A stretch of 64,000 nucleotides of DNA from Dactylorhiza incarnata (Eukaryota; Streptophyta; Magnoliopsida; Asparagales; Orchidaceae): positions 1,649,001 to 1,713,000 of the forward strand of contig JAWHQI010000304.1 in NCBI GenBank assembly GCA_033032865.1, in the 5' to 3' direction. The notes under the pieces were generated by a model. It was not told the origin of the DNA and searched no databases. It worked only from the letters and a program-made list of their open reading frames with translations. Below are positions 1 through 10,396 of this stretch, piece after piece; position 1 is the stretch's first letter; each line of letters begins with the position of its first letter. Made by a program: the position numbers and the translations under genes.

Positions 1-279
1 TCACCAGCGGGTGACCATAGGCATCCTCGCCGCGCTCACCCTCCCCAAAATTAGGGTGACGGTTGGGCTCGCCCGCCTTCGCGGGGTCCGCCTTCTCGCC
101 GAGCTTCCTGCTCGCGATCTCCTTCTTCCTTGTCGGATCCCCGGGCTTGACCTTCCCCTTGTCCTTCCTCTTTCGCGAGGAGCCTGCCTTCACGCCGACA
201 TCCACCGGGTCCTCGGGGATCTCCGACAAATCGATTAGGGATGGTGGCATCTCCTCATCCTCGCGCGATGGAACCCCGC

Positions 280-695
280 TGTTACGATCTCCTAACCTTT
301 GGGGTTAATACATGAGAAGATTCTAGAGAAATCTGGAGTCTTGTACATAGGAAGGCAGTAGAACAATCTAGAGAGTCCATGACTCTTGTATATACCGGAA
401 TTGTATAGAATACTCTAGAATAGTAGGGATCTAGAATATTCTTTTGTTTGGAGGGAAACCTCTTCGGGGCCTATAAAAGGGGAAGGCCCCCTCATTTGTA
501 ACTATCCAAGTTTGGAATAAGCTTTTGAGTTCTCTTGCTTACTTCTTCTCTTGTGCACTTGTGCTCTTGTGTTCTTGTTCTCGTTCCCATTCCCACCACA
601 ATTTTCTTAGAGTGAGGCTGACTTAGCTAGCCGCAAGGGGTGGCAAGAGGAGCTAAGGCCGCGCGCGACATAGTCAAGGGGACTAGTCCGTGACA
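280..695 (+). repeat. Chromovirus 5' LTR
   Basis: Begins TGTTACGATCTCC and ends AGTCCGTGACA. A TATA box (CTATAAAAGG, 471-480) lies 3' of centre, so U3 covers about the first 190 bp and transcription should start near 500-510. Nearly identical to 5316-5731. Confidence 0.95.
471..480 (+). promoter_or_regulatory. TATA box of chromovirus LTR
   Basis: CTATAAAAGG in a GC-poor U3. The same box sits at the equivalent place in the 3' LTR (about 5507-5516). Confidence 0.7.
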
Positions 696-697
696 GT

Positions 698-710
698 TGG
701 TATCAAAGCG
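698..710 (+). other. Primer binding site (tRNA-iMet type)
   Basis: TGGTATCAAAGCG starts two bases after the LTR end. It matches the plant initiator-tRNA primer site TGGTATCAGAGC except for one base (A for G). Confidence 0.85.
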
Positions 711-749
711 AGGTTGGCCCAGGTTCAATTTGGTTCGTGTGGTGTTGCT

Positions 750-3506
750 ATGGCGAATGAGGCAAACAACTCAAGCGTTGTTGACGAGCGCGGCAGGGAG
801 GTCGTAGATCAACAAGGCAGGAAGAAGAGGGATCATAGCAAGACGCGTGAAGGAACTCATTTGGATCATGCCGTCATGATGCTGGACGTTCGAGTTGAGA
901 AGGTGGAAGGTAACTTCGAAACTCTTGAGGCCCATGTTCTTGAAGAATTTGAGTCCATCAAGGGGTCTACCCAGACTTGCCTTGATGCTCACCCAGCGTT
1001 GGAGGAACGCCTCGCTAGGATGGAAGATGTCATTCAAGCGATGCGGATCGGCTTTAAGGATATGAAGGAAGAAATCACCGTTTGTCGCCGAGCCGTGGCT
1101 AATGGTGGAGGGAACATGGCAATGGGCAATCCAAGGATGGAGGTTCCTAAGCCCAAACCATTTGTGGGCAAGCGAGATGCAAAGGAGGTAGAAAACTTCA
1201 TTTGGCAAATGGAGCAGTTCTTCGAGGGGTGTAACCTCGTCGACGAAGCCGCTAAGGTACGACAAGCCGCTTACTACTTATCGGATGTTGCTTCTTTTTG
1301 GTGGCGAAGAAAGCAGGCCGACATCGAGAAAGGTTTGTATCGTACTGATACATGGGAGGAGTTCCGGCGTGAACTCAAACGGCATTTATATCCAGAAAAT
1401 GTCGTTTATGAAGCTAAGAAGAAGCTGAGGGAGTTGAAGCACAAGGGGAGCATTGCGGAGTATGTTAAAGAATTTATCACCTTGATGCTGCAAATTCCTA
1501 GCATGTCGGATGAAGACTTGCGATTCTTCTTCGTAGATGGTCTTCAGCATTGGGCTAAACAGGAGTTACAAAGACGAGATGTCAAGACGTTGGATGAAGC
1601 TATTGCCACAGCTGAGTCCCTTATTGAGTACCAACGACACACAGATGCAGCAAAGCCAAAGAAAGATAAGGGTGATTATGGGAAAGGTGGGGGAGAGAAG
1701 CGGGATGGCAAGAAGACCAACTTTCAGCGTCATGACACTCGGAAGGAATATGAAGAGAAGAAGAAGGCCTTCATTCCGAAAGGGGGATGCTTCTTATGCA
1801 AGGGACCGCATGCAATGAGCAGCTGTCCAAAGATGGGAACGCTTTCAGCAATTATGGAAGGCAACAATGCGGGGAATTCTGGAGAAGGTACTTCTGCTCA
1901 AATGGGATCATTACAATTACTTATTGCTTTGAATGTTATACCTGCTCCAGCCGCATCACCAAAAGGATTAATGTTCGTGGAAGCGTATGCGAATGGGAAG
2001 GCCACCAAGGCCATGCTTGATACAGGAGCAACCCATAACTTCATGACTGAGGAGGAGGCCAAGAGACTTGGTCTTCATGTCTCTAAGGGTGAAGGTTGGT
2101 TGAAGACGGTGAATGGGAAGGCGAGACCGCTGCAAGGAGTTTCACGCGGAGTGGAGTTGCAGTTGGGAACTTGGAAGGGCCAAGTGGACTTCTCCATTGC
2201 ACCGATGGATGATTTTCAAGTTGAACTTGGGATGGATTTCTTCGAGAAGGTACGAGCTATCACTATGCCTTTTTGTAGATCCATGTGCATTATGGAGAAA
2301 GGGTCTCCATGCATGATCCCAGCGGTGGAAGGGCCACCAACGAAGGGAAAGCAGCTATCGGCTATGCAAATAGCCAAAGGCGTCAAGAAAGGAGAGGTGA
2401 CTTACTTAGCCACCTTGAAAGAAGAAGTTGCGGCAAAGGATGAGGAGGTACATCCTTTCATTGTGCAAGTCTTGGAGGAGAATCAAGACGTCATGCCAAC
2501 CGAGCTTCCGAACAGGCTACCACCTCGGAGGGAGGTGGACCATGAGATTGAGCTAGAACAAGGGGCGAAACCACCTGCGATGGCGGCATATCGCATGGCT
2601 CCGCCCGAATTGGAGGAACTCCGCAAGCAGCTGAAGGAGCTACTTGACACGGGGAAGATTCGTCCATCGAAAGCACCATATGGCGCACCGGTGCTCTTTC
2701 AGAAGAAGAAAGACGGATCTTTGCGGATGTGTGTAGACTATCGGGCACTCAACAAGATAACGGTCAAGAATAAGTATCCTATTCCTTTGATCGCTGGCTT
2801 GTTTGATAGGATGGGGAAAGCCAAGGTCTACACCAAGATGGACTTGCAGAAGGGCTATTACCAAGTCCGAATTGCGGAAGGAGATGAGCCGAAGACGACG
2901 TGCATCACTCGTTATGGGTCTTACGAGTGGTTGGTCATGCCATTTGGCTTGACTAATGCACCAGCCACATTTTGCACTTTGATGAACAGGATATTCCATC
3001 CCTACCTGGATCAGTTCGTGGTGGTTTATCTGGATGACATTGTGATCTACAGCAACTCTATGGAGGCACATGCGGAGCATCTCCGCACTATCTTTCGAGT
3101 CTTGCGGGAGAATGAGTTATATGTGAAGAAGTCAAAGTGTACGTTCGGCACGGAGGAGGTCTCATTTCTTGGACATGTCATTGGGCATGGCCAGTTAAAG
3201 ATGGATGAAGCCAAGATCCAAGCGATCATAGATTGGGAGTCACCTACTAAGGTAACCGAGCTAAGATCTTTTCTTGGACTTGCAAATTACTATCGGCGGT
3301 TTATCCAGGGCTATTCAAGGAGAACAGCCTCATTGACGGACTTCCTAAAGAAGGATAGATCGTGGGCTTGGGATGATGGATGCAAACAAGCCTTTGAAGA
3401 TCTAAAGCAAGCAGTGAGCACCGAGCCGGTGTTATCATTGCCGGACTTTGGAAGGAGTTCGAGGTCCAGACGGATGCCTCCGACTTTGCCATTGGTGGAG
3501 TCTTGA
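750..3506 (+). pseudogene. Chromovirus gag-protease-RT (first piece of broken gag-pol)
   Basis: ATG at 750 ([11 protein letters not shown]) is the first start after the primer site; the open frame from 690 begins in the LTR and is not a real start. Residues count from 750. The retrotransposon gag domain spans about 130-260, then a CX2CX3HX4C zinc knuckle ([13 protein letters not shown], ~347). The aspartic protease motif LDTGATHNF lies near 424, and RT carries [10 protein letters not shown] and YLDDIVIYS (~760). The frame leaves the normal reading near 3452 through loss of one A in a GGAAAGGAG-like run, so the last ~18 residues are nonsense. This would be the gag-pol polyprotein of virus-like particles. 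Confidence 0.9.
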
Positions 3507-4093
3507 TGCAGGATGGACATCCTATTGCATATGAAAGTCGAAAGCTGAACGAGACGGAGCGGCGGTACACCGTCCAGGAGAAGGAAATGACTGTTATCAT
3601 ACATTGCTTACGGGTGTGGAGACACTACTTGCTCGGGGCGAAGTTCGTGGTCAAGACGGACAATGTGGCCACAAGTTACTTCCAGACACAAAAGAAGTTG
3701 TCTTCAAAACAAGCAAGGTGGCAAGATTTTCTAGCAGAGTTCGACTATTCGATGGAGTACAAGCCCGGGAAGGCGAATGTTGTTGCGGACGCCTTGAGCC
3801 GCAAGGCGGAACTTGCAGCTATGTCCACGGTGAAAGGGGAATTGCTAACCAGGATCAAGGAAGGGCTGCAACAGGATCCGTTGGCAATTGAGCTTATGAA
3901 GGCGGCAAAGGAAGGAAGAGCCAAACACTTTTGGGTAGAGGATGAACTCCTTTACACCAAGGGGAAGAGATTATACATCCCAAAGTGGGACAACCTGCGG
4001 AGGGAATTGATCAAGGAGTGTCATGACACTCGATGGGCAGGTCATCCTGGCCAAAAGAGAACCATGGCGCTAGTGGAGATCTTGTACTACTAG
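3455..4093 (+). pseudogene. Chromovirus RNase H and integrase zinc region (second piece)
   Basis: After the deletion near 3452 the normal frame resumes with [21 protein letters not shown], the Ty3 RNase H start. Further hallmarks are YTVQEKEM, VKTDN, and YKPGKANVVADALSRK. The integrase N-terminal zinc region follows (H...GHPG). The piece stops at TAG 4091-4093, where related elements have TGG (YYWPKM), so this is a Trp-to-stop change. Confidence 0.88.
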
Positions 4094-5304
4094 CCGAAGA
4101 TGAAGGAAAGCGTGGACGTATATGTGAAGACATGTCTTGTGTGCCAACAAGACAAGTGGAAAATCGGCAACCAGCGGGATTGCTAGAGCCTCTTCCAGTT
4201 CCAGATCATCCATGGCACACCGTGACGTTGGACTTCATCAGCTCTTTTCCCAAATCAGAGGGATTTGGATCGATCATGGTGGTCGTAGACAGATTCTTCA
4301 AGTATGGGACATTCATCCCATGCACAAAGGACTGCACATCGGAGGAAGCGGCCCAAGCATTCTTCAAGCAAGTGGTAAAGCATTTGGGGCTTCCACAAAA
4401 TATTGTGAGCGATCGGGATCCTCGCTTCACGGGGAAACTTTGGACGGAGTTGTTCAGGATGATGGGATCACAACTAAACTTCTCCACAAGTTTCCACCCG
4501 CAGTCCGATGGGCAGACCGAGAGGGTAAATGGCTTATTAGAGTGCTACTTGCGGCACTTTGTGAGTGCTAACCAGCGGGACTGGGCAAAGATCTTGGATA
4601 TTGCTCAGTTTTCCTACAACTTGCAGAGGAGCGAGTCTACGGGAAGGAGTCCCTTCGAGATGGCGATCGGGCGTCAACCGCTCACACCGCATGCACTAGC
4701 CATCAACCCTGGAGAAGGGAAGAGCCCAGGAGCACTTCAGTTGGCAAAGTCTTGGGAGGAACAAAATGACTTGGCCAAAGTCTGCCTAGAGAAAGCAAGG
4801 AAACGCATGAAGAAATGGGCGGACGTGAAGAGAAGGCCACGGGAGTTTGGCCTAGGAGATAAAGTTATGGTAAAACTCTTACCCCAACAAATCAAAGTAA
4901 TGCGAAGCATGCATAAGGGGTTGATAAGGAGGTATGAAGGGTCATTCGAGGTGATCGGCAAGGTAGGAAAGATGTCATATCGCCTTGATCTACCCAACTC
5001 ATTGAAGATTCATCCGGTCTTCCATGTAAGCATGTTGAAGCCTTATCATGAAGATCAGGAAGACCCGAGGCGAGGAGAATCACATAGAGCGCCTCCGATC
5101 ATGACCAAATCATTCGAGAAGGAGATTGATCGGGTGCTATCTCAGAGGGTGGTACGGCGACGCGGAGTCCCGCCAAGTACACAGTACTTAGTCAGATGGA
5201 AGGGATTGCCAGAGTCCGATGCGACTTAGGAGACATTAGAAGACTTGTGGCAGTTCAAGGACTTTATTCAGCAGTACGAGGCGACGAGGACGACGCCAGG
5301 ATAG
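4094..5304 (+). pseudogene. Chromovirus integrase core and chromodomain (third piece)
   Basis: A one-base deletion near 4157 (after QQDK) moves the frame again. The open part then runs with LDFISSFPKSEGFGS (first catalytic Asp), VSDRDPRFTG (second) and SDGQTERVNG (catalytic Glu): the DDE integrase core. A GPF-like C-terminal region and a chromodomain (QYLVRWKGLPESDAT) follow. TAG at 5227-5229 replaces the expected Trp of the chromodomain (ATWE). Without it the frame continues to TAG 5302-5304. Chromodomains target integration to marked chromatin in this group. Confidence 0.88.
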
Positions 5305-5315
5305 GTGGGGGAGAA
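5301..5315 (+). other. Polypurine tract of chromovirus
   Basis: ATAGGTGGGGGAGAA directly before the 3' LTR; it primes plus-strand DNA synthesis. It overlaps the natural stop codon of pol. Confidence 0.8.
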
Positions 5316-5731
5316 TGTTACGATCTCCTAACCTTTGGGGTTAATACATGAGAAGATTCTAGAGAAATCTGGAGTCTTGTACATAGGAAGGCAGTAGAAC
5401 AATCTAGAGAGTCCATGACTCTTGTATATACCGGAATTGTATAGAATACTCTAGAATAGTAGGGATCTAGAATATTCTTTTGTTTGGAGGGAAACCTCTT
5501 TGGGGCCTATAAAAGGGGAAGGCCCCCTCATTTGTAACTATCCAAGTTTGGAATAAGCTTTTAAGTTCTCTTGCTTACTTCTTCTCTTGTGCACTTGTGC
5601 TCTTGTGTTCTTGTTCTCGTTCCCATTCCCACCACAGTTTTCTTAGAGTGAGGCTGACTTAGCTAGCCGCAAGGGGTGGCAAGAGGAGCTAAGGCCGCGC
5701 GCGACATAGTCAAGGGGACTAGTCCGTGACA
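5316..5731 (+). repeat. Chromovirus 3' LTR
   Basis: 416 bp, the same length as the 5' LTR. The three differences are TCTTTGGG for TCTTCGGG, TTTTAAG for TTTTGAG and CACAGTT for CACAATT. All are transitions. Confidence 0.95.
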
Positions 5732-6651
5732 CCGCGCCCTCCAGAGAAGGAGTCGCCTCTTTCGCCATGAGGAGAGACTCGCGAGGTAGAATGTGAGTTG
5801 CTGCAGAAGAAAGAAGGCACTGGTTAGTCACCAACCAATAGTAGAGACGTGAGTATAACTGATGCTCGCTCAAACAAAGATTACCTTCACCCGGGAAGAC
5901 CCATGGAAGATCGTTCACTCGTTGTCGCCAGAAGACAACATAGAATCGGCGATCTCGGAAGGCGTTGAGGAGCTTCTCCCTAGGTCCCTCCAGAAAGGGG
6001 GTGGCAAAGACATGATCCGGCAGCTGCTGGGATCGGCGAGGAATATCCTCAAAGTCGCCGACGACGACGACTATCAGCACGCCCCAGCGATGATTCTTGT
6101 TCGTCGTGCTGACCAGCATGCAGATATGGCTGCACAAGAAGATGACGCCCTCGCCGGTCGCCATAAAGGAGAAAATTCTCCTGAATACAGAAAGATCGAA
6201 GGCGATCTTCTCTTCTCGCAAGAAGCAGAGGAACCCGACGATCATCGCCATAGCGTTCGGGTTGAGCCGAGCGGGGACTATCCCAAAGTAGCGGAGAATC
6301 TGGCGAAGCTCCGGCCACAATGGTAGTCGCAGGCCCACTTCAAAGTGGCTGATCGGGAAGATGATCTCATCATCCATAAAGCTGTTTAGTCGCTCACTCT
6401 GGCGAGGAAGTCTGGCCGAAATTTCCCTTTAAAATCATCTAAGTCCTTCTGCGTAGTGGTGGACTTCTTGAACGTCGCCGCAGCGAAGTTCCTCGCATGA
6501 CTGACACGTTGAACAGCAGCCTCGTCAGTCATATAAGAGAAAGAAGAGAAGAAGGGAGAGTATGAAAGACGAGAAGAAGGGGATTTGAGGATGCTCGCGA
6601 GAAGAAGTGGAAGGTCGCTGACAGCGTAATTAATATCTACCCACCCACCCA

Positions 6652-6663
6652 ATTTATAGGCAA
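6652..6663 (-). promoter_or_regulatory. TATA box of antisense gene 2 (element A)
   Basis: Minus-strand CCTATAAATTGG lies about 120 bp upstream of the ATG at 6532. Element B has CTATAAATAG (57861-57870) 118 bp upstream of its gene 2 ATG. Confidence 0.55.
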
Positions 6664-7204
6664 AGGCGAGGGAGGGGGTATGGGCTAACCCGCCGCGAGT
6701 AGAAATAAGGGTGTCGCGAGAAGCACGGAAAGTCGTCGTAGGCACTGCGCCTCCAGAATTGGCAACCTTCAGCGCGCGAGGACCTGCACAGAAAAATATG
6801 AAAGCTCGCCAAATGCGCACGACCATCCAGTATCAATACTCAACAAACAGTTTAAAGAAGACACGACCAACACATCATCGCAAGAATCAAGACAACAAAA
6901 TCGAAGACGAGATTAAATACTCGCCAAATGACATTATGAATAAAATGAAGTTTTGATTACATAGTCGCCAAAACGGCGATTACTCAACAAAGAAGAAGAC
7001 AAAAAAAATCTGCTAAGGGCCCAGAGGATGCGCGTCCGACGGAGGAGGATGTCGCCCGGCCCAGCCCATATTGCGCGCGCGCTTGAAATGTTCGGAGGCC
7101 ACCGACATTGCGTTTTCGCCCTTGCGGAGCTGATCCTCGATCCTTGCCAGCCTTCCTGCCGAGCCCATGCTCGCTCACATGTCGACCGGTTCCTCATGAT
7201 GGAG

Positions 7205-8659
7205 CTACTGGCGATGTTCTATCATCGCCACTCGCCGCTCCTGCTCGTTGATCAAGTGGAACCGAGACTCAGCACCGACCAGCCCCGCCTCGAACTCCTC
7301 GAGCTTCGCTACTCGCACCTCCAGCGCGGAGATACGGCGATGAGGCTCGCAGATGGCCAGTTGATCGAACTTCGCCTCCAACTCCATATAAGTGCGAGCA
7401 TTCTTCTCCTGATACTCGCGGGGCGGGAGTCCGATGGCATCGATCAGCGCTCCCCGCGGAGTGGACGCGCGAGCTGACAAAGAAGAAGACAAACGCACGG
7501 TTAGCGAGAATTCCAAAGAGAAGGAAAGAAGACTACACAGAGGCGGTTAAGGTACCTTTCTGAGGAGCTTCATTCCTCGCATCGCGACGAGGGCTGCGAG
7601 ATCGACCCCGGCGAGGAGACCGGCGACCGCGTGGAGAAGGGCTGCGATAGGTGGTATCTCGCCGACCCGACGAGGAACCCCCTGGGTGATCCCTACTCGT
7701 CGGAGCTTGGCGTGGCGGCGACATGGCGGGTCGCCTAGAGACATCGTCGGCATACCCCTGCCGTGACCATCCAGTGGTCGCCCACCCCATCTCGGGGCAA
7801 AGAAGCACGAAGAGCCCCCATTCCCACCCACGACGCGATGATCCCCCCGGATGAACCAAGGGGGTAGACGCCGAGGAAGGGCGTATGTTGGCAGGAGCGT
7901 TGACCGATGACGGCAAGGGAGGCGGCGGCGTAAAGTCGCTTGCGGGCAACTGCGAAGTGCTCGCAGGAGCGGGCTGGGAAGTAACCGGAGGCGGAGGAGG
8001 TAAACGACTCGTCGAAAGACCCCCTTGATCGCTCGCAGGAGGTCGCGAGGTCCCATCCGCAGGAGGCCTCTTGTCCGATGACGCCGATGACGAGCCATGG
8101 TGGATCCACACAGATCGACCAACTCGCACCCCCGGCTGAGCTCCCAGTGCGACTATTGGACTTGACCGCAAGGGAGGGCGGCCAGAGGCTCGCCAGGAGC
8201 TCCAGAAGTCGACGGATCTGCAAATAAAGAAAACACCGTCATCATCTCAAAAAACAGAAACAGCATGGCGACGATCTAGCCAGCGAGTAGGAAAACTCTA
8301 CCTCGCGAGGAAGCGAGTTCCGGGCGTGACCGAGTCTGGGACCCTGAAAGATCCACCACAAGAGCGACCTGTGGAGCGGAAGGCTCGGGAGCAGGTTGCT
8401 CGACGTCATCAGCGAGGCCTAACTCGCTAAGTAACCTTCGGGTGCTCGCAGGATTCCCCTGTTGGTCGGCGGGAGGATTGGCGACATCCTCCGCTGGAGC
8501 AGGTTGCGGCCTCTTCTTCTTTGCGAGCTTCTTCTTCTTTTTAGGAGTGAGGAACTCAACGTCGTTGCCCTCGCGAGCACGCTTCCGAGTAGGAGTCCCC
8601 AGCAAACTCTCCAGCTCGGCCACATTCGGCCGAAATTATTCCTCGGCAGTGAGCGGCAT
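7205..8659 (-). pseudogene. Antisense gene 1 of element A (RS-rich, coiled-coil protein)
   Basis: The minus-strand ATG at 8659 gives MPLTAEE and then an in-frame TAA (8638-8636). Element B gene 1 also begins MPLS. Exon 1 (8659-8302) encodes a Lys-rich stretch (TPKKKKKLAKKKRPQP). A GT at 8301 and an AG before 8217 bound intron 1. Exon 2 (8217-7556) encodes a Pro/Ser-rich then Arg/Ser-rich tail (RGRRSPRRGRSRSPRRD). Intron 2 runs from GT 7555 to AG before 7473. Exon 3 (7473-7205) encodes a likely coiled coil (LEAKFDQLAICEPHRR...EHRQ-stop). Exon limits are my predictions; the early stop argues for a pseudogene. Function unknown. Confidence 0.55.
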
Positions 8660-8700
8660 CTTGTGCGAGTTCAGAAAGGCAGTCCAATAAAAGAGCCCCA

Positions 8701-8711
8701 CCTATATATAT
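8701..8711 (-). promoter_or_regulatory. TATA-like box upstream of antisense gene 1 (element A)
   Basis: TATATATATAG-type sequence about 45 bp upstream of the ATG at 8659 on the minus strand. Element B gene 1 has TATAAATACC (56261) at a similar distance. Confidence 0.45.
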
Positions 8712-8829
8712 AGTCCCGGAGCCAGCCAGGCTGATGTTGAGTATGACCGATACTCGCCAGGAGCAGCTCGCAGAATAAGGGTTGGATGTTTCTTTTCGAG
8801 CTCCTCCGTTACTCGCAAAGAGCGGGGAT

Positions 8830-9457
8830 TGTGTACAACTCATATTCTTCGAGGGTGGGACCCGATTCAGGCCACGTAGGCAGAAGTCAAAAGGTCAAAA
8901 CAGAAGCCAGGAGTCAGAGGTGAAAGACAACTCAGCCAGCAGGAACAGTAGAATGCTTAGGCGAATATAGGCGAGCATGTGCGAGCAGCCCCTCGTACTC
9001 GCCAAAGTGGGCGAACATAGGCGATGCTCGCCGAAGCCAGGCGAGATCCCCTCAAATGTCGCAGAGTCGTCGGGTTGGGCTGGGCTATAAATAAGACCCC
9101 CCCCCCCCTCCCCTTTGGTTTTCCTATAAATAGGACTCCAGGGTACTTGGATTGACACCTTGTGTTGAGGTTTTGGAACCCCAGGGGTACTCTTAGACCC
9201 GTCATCCTTGGCCGTCACTCTTGATACTCGACAAGTCGGTGCCTTCCTCGTACCCTGTTCGGCCATTTTTGGTTGTGGAGGGGAAGTCTCTTATGAGCTT
9301 CTGGGTACGTGGTGGGACCGCCGTGCCGCAGCACCTGGGATCCTGTTGTTGTTCTTTTAGTCCCTTCGTCTTTGCCCGTCGAGCCAGATCGCTAGACGAG
9401 TAACATTTGGCTGCATTGATCCGAATATTTGGGGTCAGAATTTTCATGGCTTCAACA
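8830..9457 (+). repeat. 3' LTR of element A
   Basis: Starts TGTGTACAAC after a purine tract and ends TTCAACA. It aligns in blocks with the minus-strand LTR at 62903-63566: shared GCCACGTAGGCAGAAGTCAA, AACTCAGCCAGCAGGA, a TATA box (9085-9093), GAGGGGAAGT, ACGTGGTGGGACC and the TCAACA end. Similarity stops right after CA, which supports the boundary. U3 is rich in GGCGA/TCGCC words. A 12-C run lies at 9097-9108. Confidence 0.75.
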
Positions 9458-9613
9458 CCACCTATCCCCACCATGAGACTGCCTTCAATCGAGGAGTTGT
9501 TTTGCGCCTCAGCTCTAGGAAGAAGAGCTTCTTCATCATATTTATGTCATCCCGATTGGCATTGTGACCGCGCTTGCTCACACTAAATCACAAGTTCACA
9601 ACCGTCAGCCGTC
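9458..9613. other. Flank between LTR A and the next ORF
   Basis: No recognisable feature. Not alignable with the sequence after the related LTR at 62902. Confidence 0.4.
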
Positions 9614-10396
9614 GTGTTTCTCCTCGAGCCCCAGCTCCAGAAGGAACTGGTTAGCGATGAGTCACTCATCTTCGATGTAATAGACTCGTTCTCCACATTT
9701 CCTAACTCTCCTAGCCTACTGCAGTTGCATACCCTTGAACCCACAGACATTGAGGGTGATAAGTACTCACCTTTGACATTAAAGTCTTCACACTTTATAA
9801 AGTTTGTATTTGGTAATCGTACTCTTATGACATTTCACTATCCACTGAATCTAGACACGCGCGACGAACTTTATCATCGCATTATCTCTCAGTTTAGGAA
9901 ACTTCGTATTAGGAGAATGGTAAAGATCCTTAGGATCTTCACTCCTCGTAGAGATACACATTTTAAGAGATTTCTTTGGAAAATTTTAAATACTAGTTTT
10001 GGGATCCAATTAAAATTTTGTAGCGCTGGTCAGACTCTAGCGGGTGATATCATTGGGATGATTAATCTTGGTTTCACAGTCGCTTGTAAGTGTCGAGCAG
10101 GAGAGCGTATGATGCGTTATGATTTACTGATTCCACGGGTCGACCATGCTTGCTCCATATCTTGTTTCTTTGATCTTCATGCTCTCCCACTTTTTGATTC
10201 CCGCCTCTTTGATGCTCTGAATTTCATTGATCAATTAAATATTCTGCATAAAATTATGACTATTAGTTTTCGAGCATCTTCAGAAAACTATAATTTCATG
10301 GTTGATTTTATCATCGGGGATTATATTTTTTCCGAAGGAGATTGGTTGCCTGTCTTTTTCAGGAATGAGAGTTTGCCCACATATCATGAGTTGTAG
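9614..10396 (+). CDS. Unrecognised 260-aa ORF
   Basis: An uninterrupted frame starting at a GTG; no early ATG, so it may be partial or lack a first exon. It encodes a basic, Phe/Ile-rich protein (for example RKLRIRRMVKILRIFTPRRD, then SAGQTLAGDIIGMINLGF) and ends HEL-stop. I see no zinc finger, RT, protease or transposase motif and no clear membrane span. A 76-codon frame follows at 10396-10626 with the stop and next frame overlapping. The length of the open frame in AT-rich DNA is unlikely by chance. It could be an orphan gene piece, a TE extra ORF or an old viral insertion; I cannot choose. Confidence 0.4.
   Translation: MFLLEPQLQKELVSDESLIFDVIDSFSTFPNSPSLLQLHTLEPTDIEGDKYSPLTLKSSHFIKFVFGNRTLMTFHYPLNLDTRDELYHRIISQFRKLRIRRMVKILRIFTPRRDTHFKRFLWKILNTSFGIQLKFCSAGQTLAGDIIGMINLGFTVACKCRAGERMMRYDLLIPRVDHACSISCFFDLHALPLFDSRLFDALNFIDQLNILHKIMTISFRASSENYNFMVDFIIGDYIFSEGDWLPVFFRNESLPTYHEL

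Larger units (their letters stand above)
280..5731 (+). mobile_element. Ty3 chromovirus, full length, 5452 bp
   Basis: Two 416-bp LTRs (TG...CA) flank a gag-pol region with a tRNA-iMet-type primer site and a purine tract. The LTRs differ at three positions only (c/t, g/a, a/g; about 0.7%), so the insertion is recent. It is flanked by CCGC at 276-279 and 5732-5735, a 4-bp duplication. Domain order is gag, zinc knuckle, protease, RT, RNase H, integrase, chromodomain, which defines a chromovirus. The short size and LTRs fit the Reina-like group best, but that is inference. Coding capacity is broken by two frameshifts and two nonsense codons. The element sits inside an exon of antisense gene 2 of element A. 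Confidence 0.93.
1..6532 (-). pseudogene. Antisense gene 2 of element A (Transposase_28-like), split by a chromovirus
   Basis: The minus-strand start ATG at 6532 follows a TATA box (6652-6663). The N-terminus reads MTDEAAVQRVSHARNF. A frameshift or stop near 6400 separates it from the conserved block starting MDDEIIFPISHFEVGLRLP, which includes NPNAMAMIVGFLCFLREEK. An intron with GT at 5884 and AG at 5801 follows the PGEG motif, at the same place as in element B (58761). The C-terminal part is interrupted at 279/5732 by a chromovirus. Collapsing its 4-bp target duplication gives an open Lys-rich frame continuing to base 1, ending in HPNFGEGERGEDAYGHPLV, which resembles HFGLGERARDETGERLV in element B. 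The phase across the intron does not fit the open frame, so the copy is probably dead. Function unknown. Confidence 0.68.
1..9457 (+). mobile_element. Element A: 3' part of a Tat-like Ty3 LTR retrotransposon
   Basis: The sense strand is + because a purine tract (8817-8827) directly precedes an LTR beginning TGTGTACAAC (8830-9457). Upstream, two antisense (minus-strand) intron-bearing genes occupy 8659-7205 and 6532 to beyond base 1. The second carries a domain that I recognise as the plant 'putative gypsy type transposon' family (Transposase_28). The same order (antisense genes, purine tract, LTR) is found in inverse orientation at 55471-59951. Extra ORFs between pol and 3' LTR, sometimes antisense, are known in Tat-lineage elements. 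The pol region lies left of the window. A chromovirus (280-5731) is nested inside. The clade is inferred. Confidence 0.72.

Noticed and set aside
690..749. Chromovirus gag start at 690
   Set aside because: GTG inside the LTR end; the frame crosses the primer site. ATG 750 is the first plausible start.
771..1265. Minus-strand 164-aa ORF
   Set aside because: Shadow of the chromovirus gag frame.
7028..7477. Plus-strand 149-aa ORF
   Set aside because: Antisense shadow of the coiled-coil exon of antisense gene 1.
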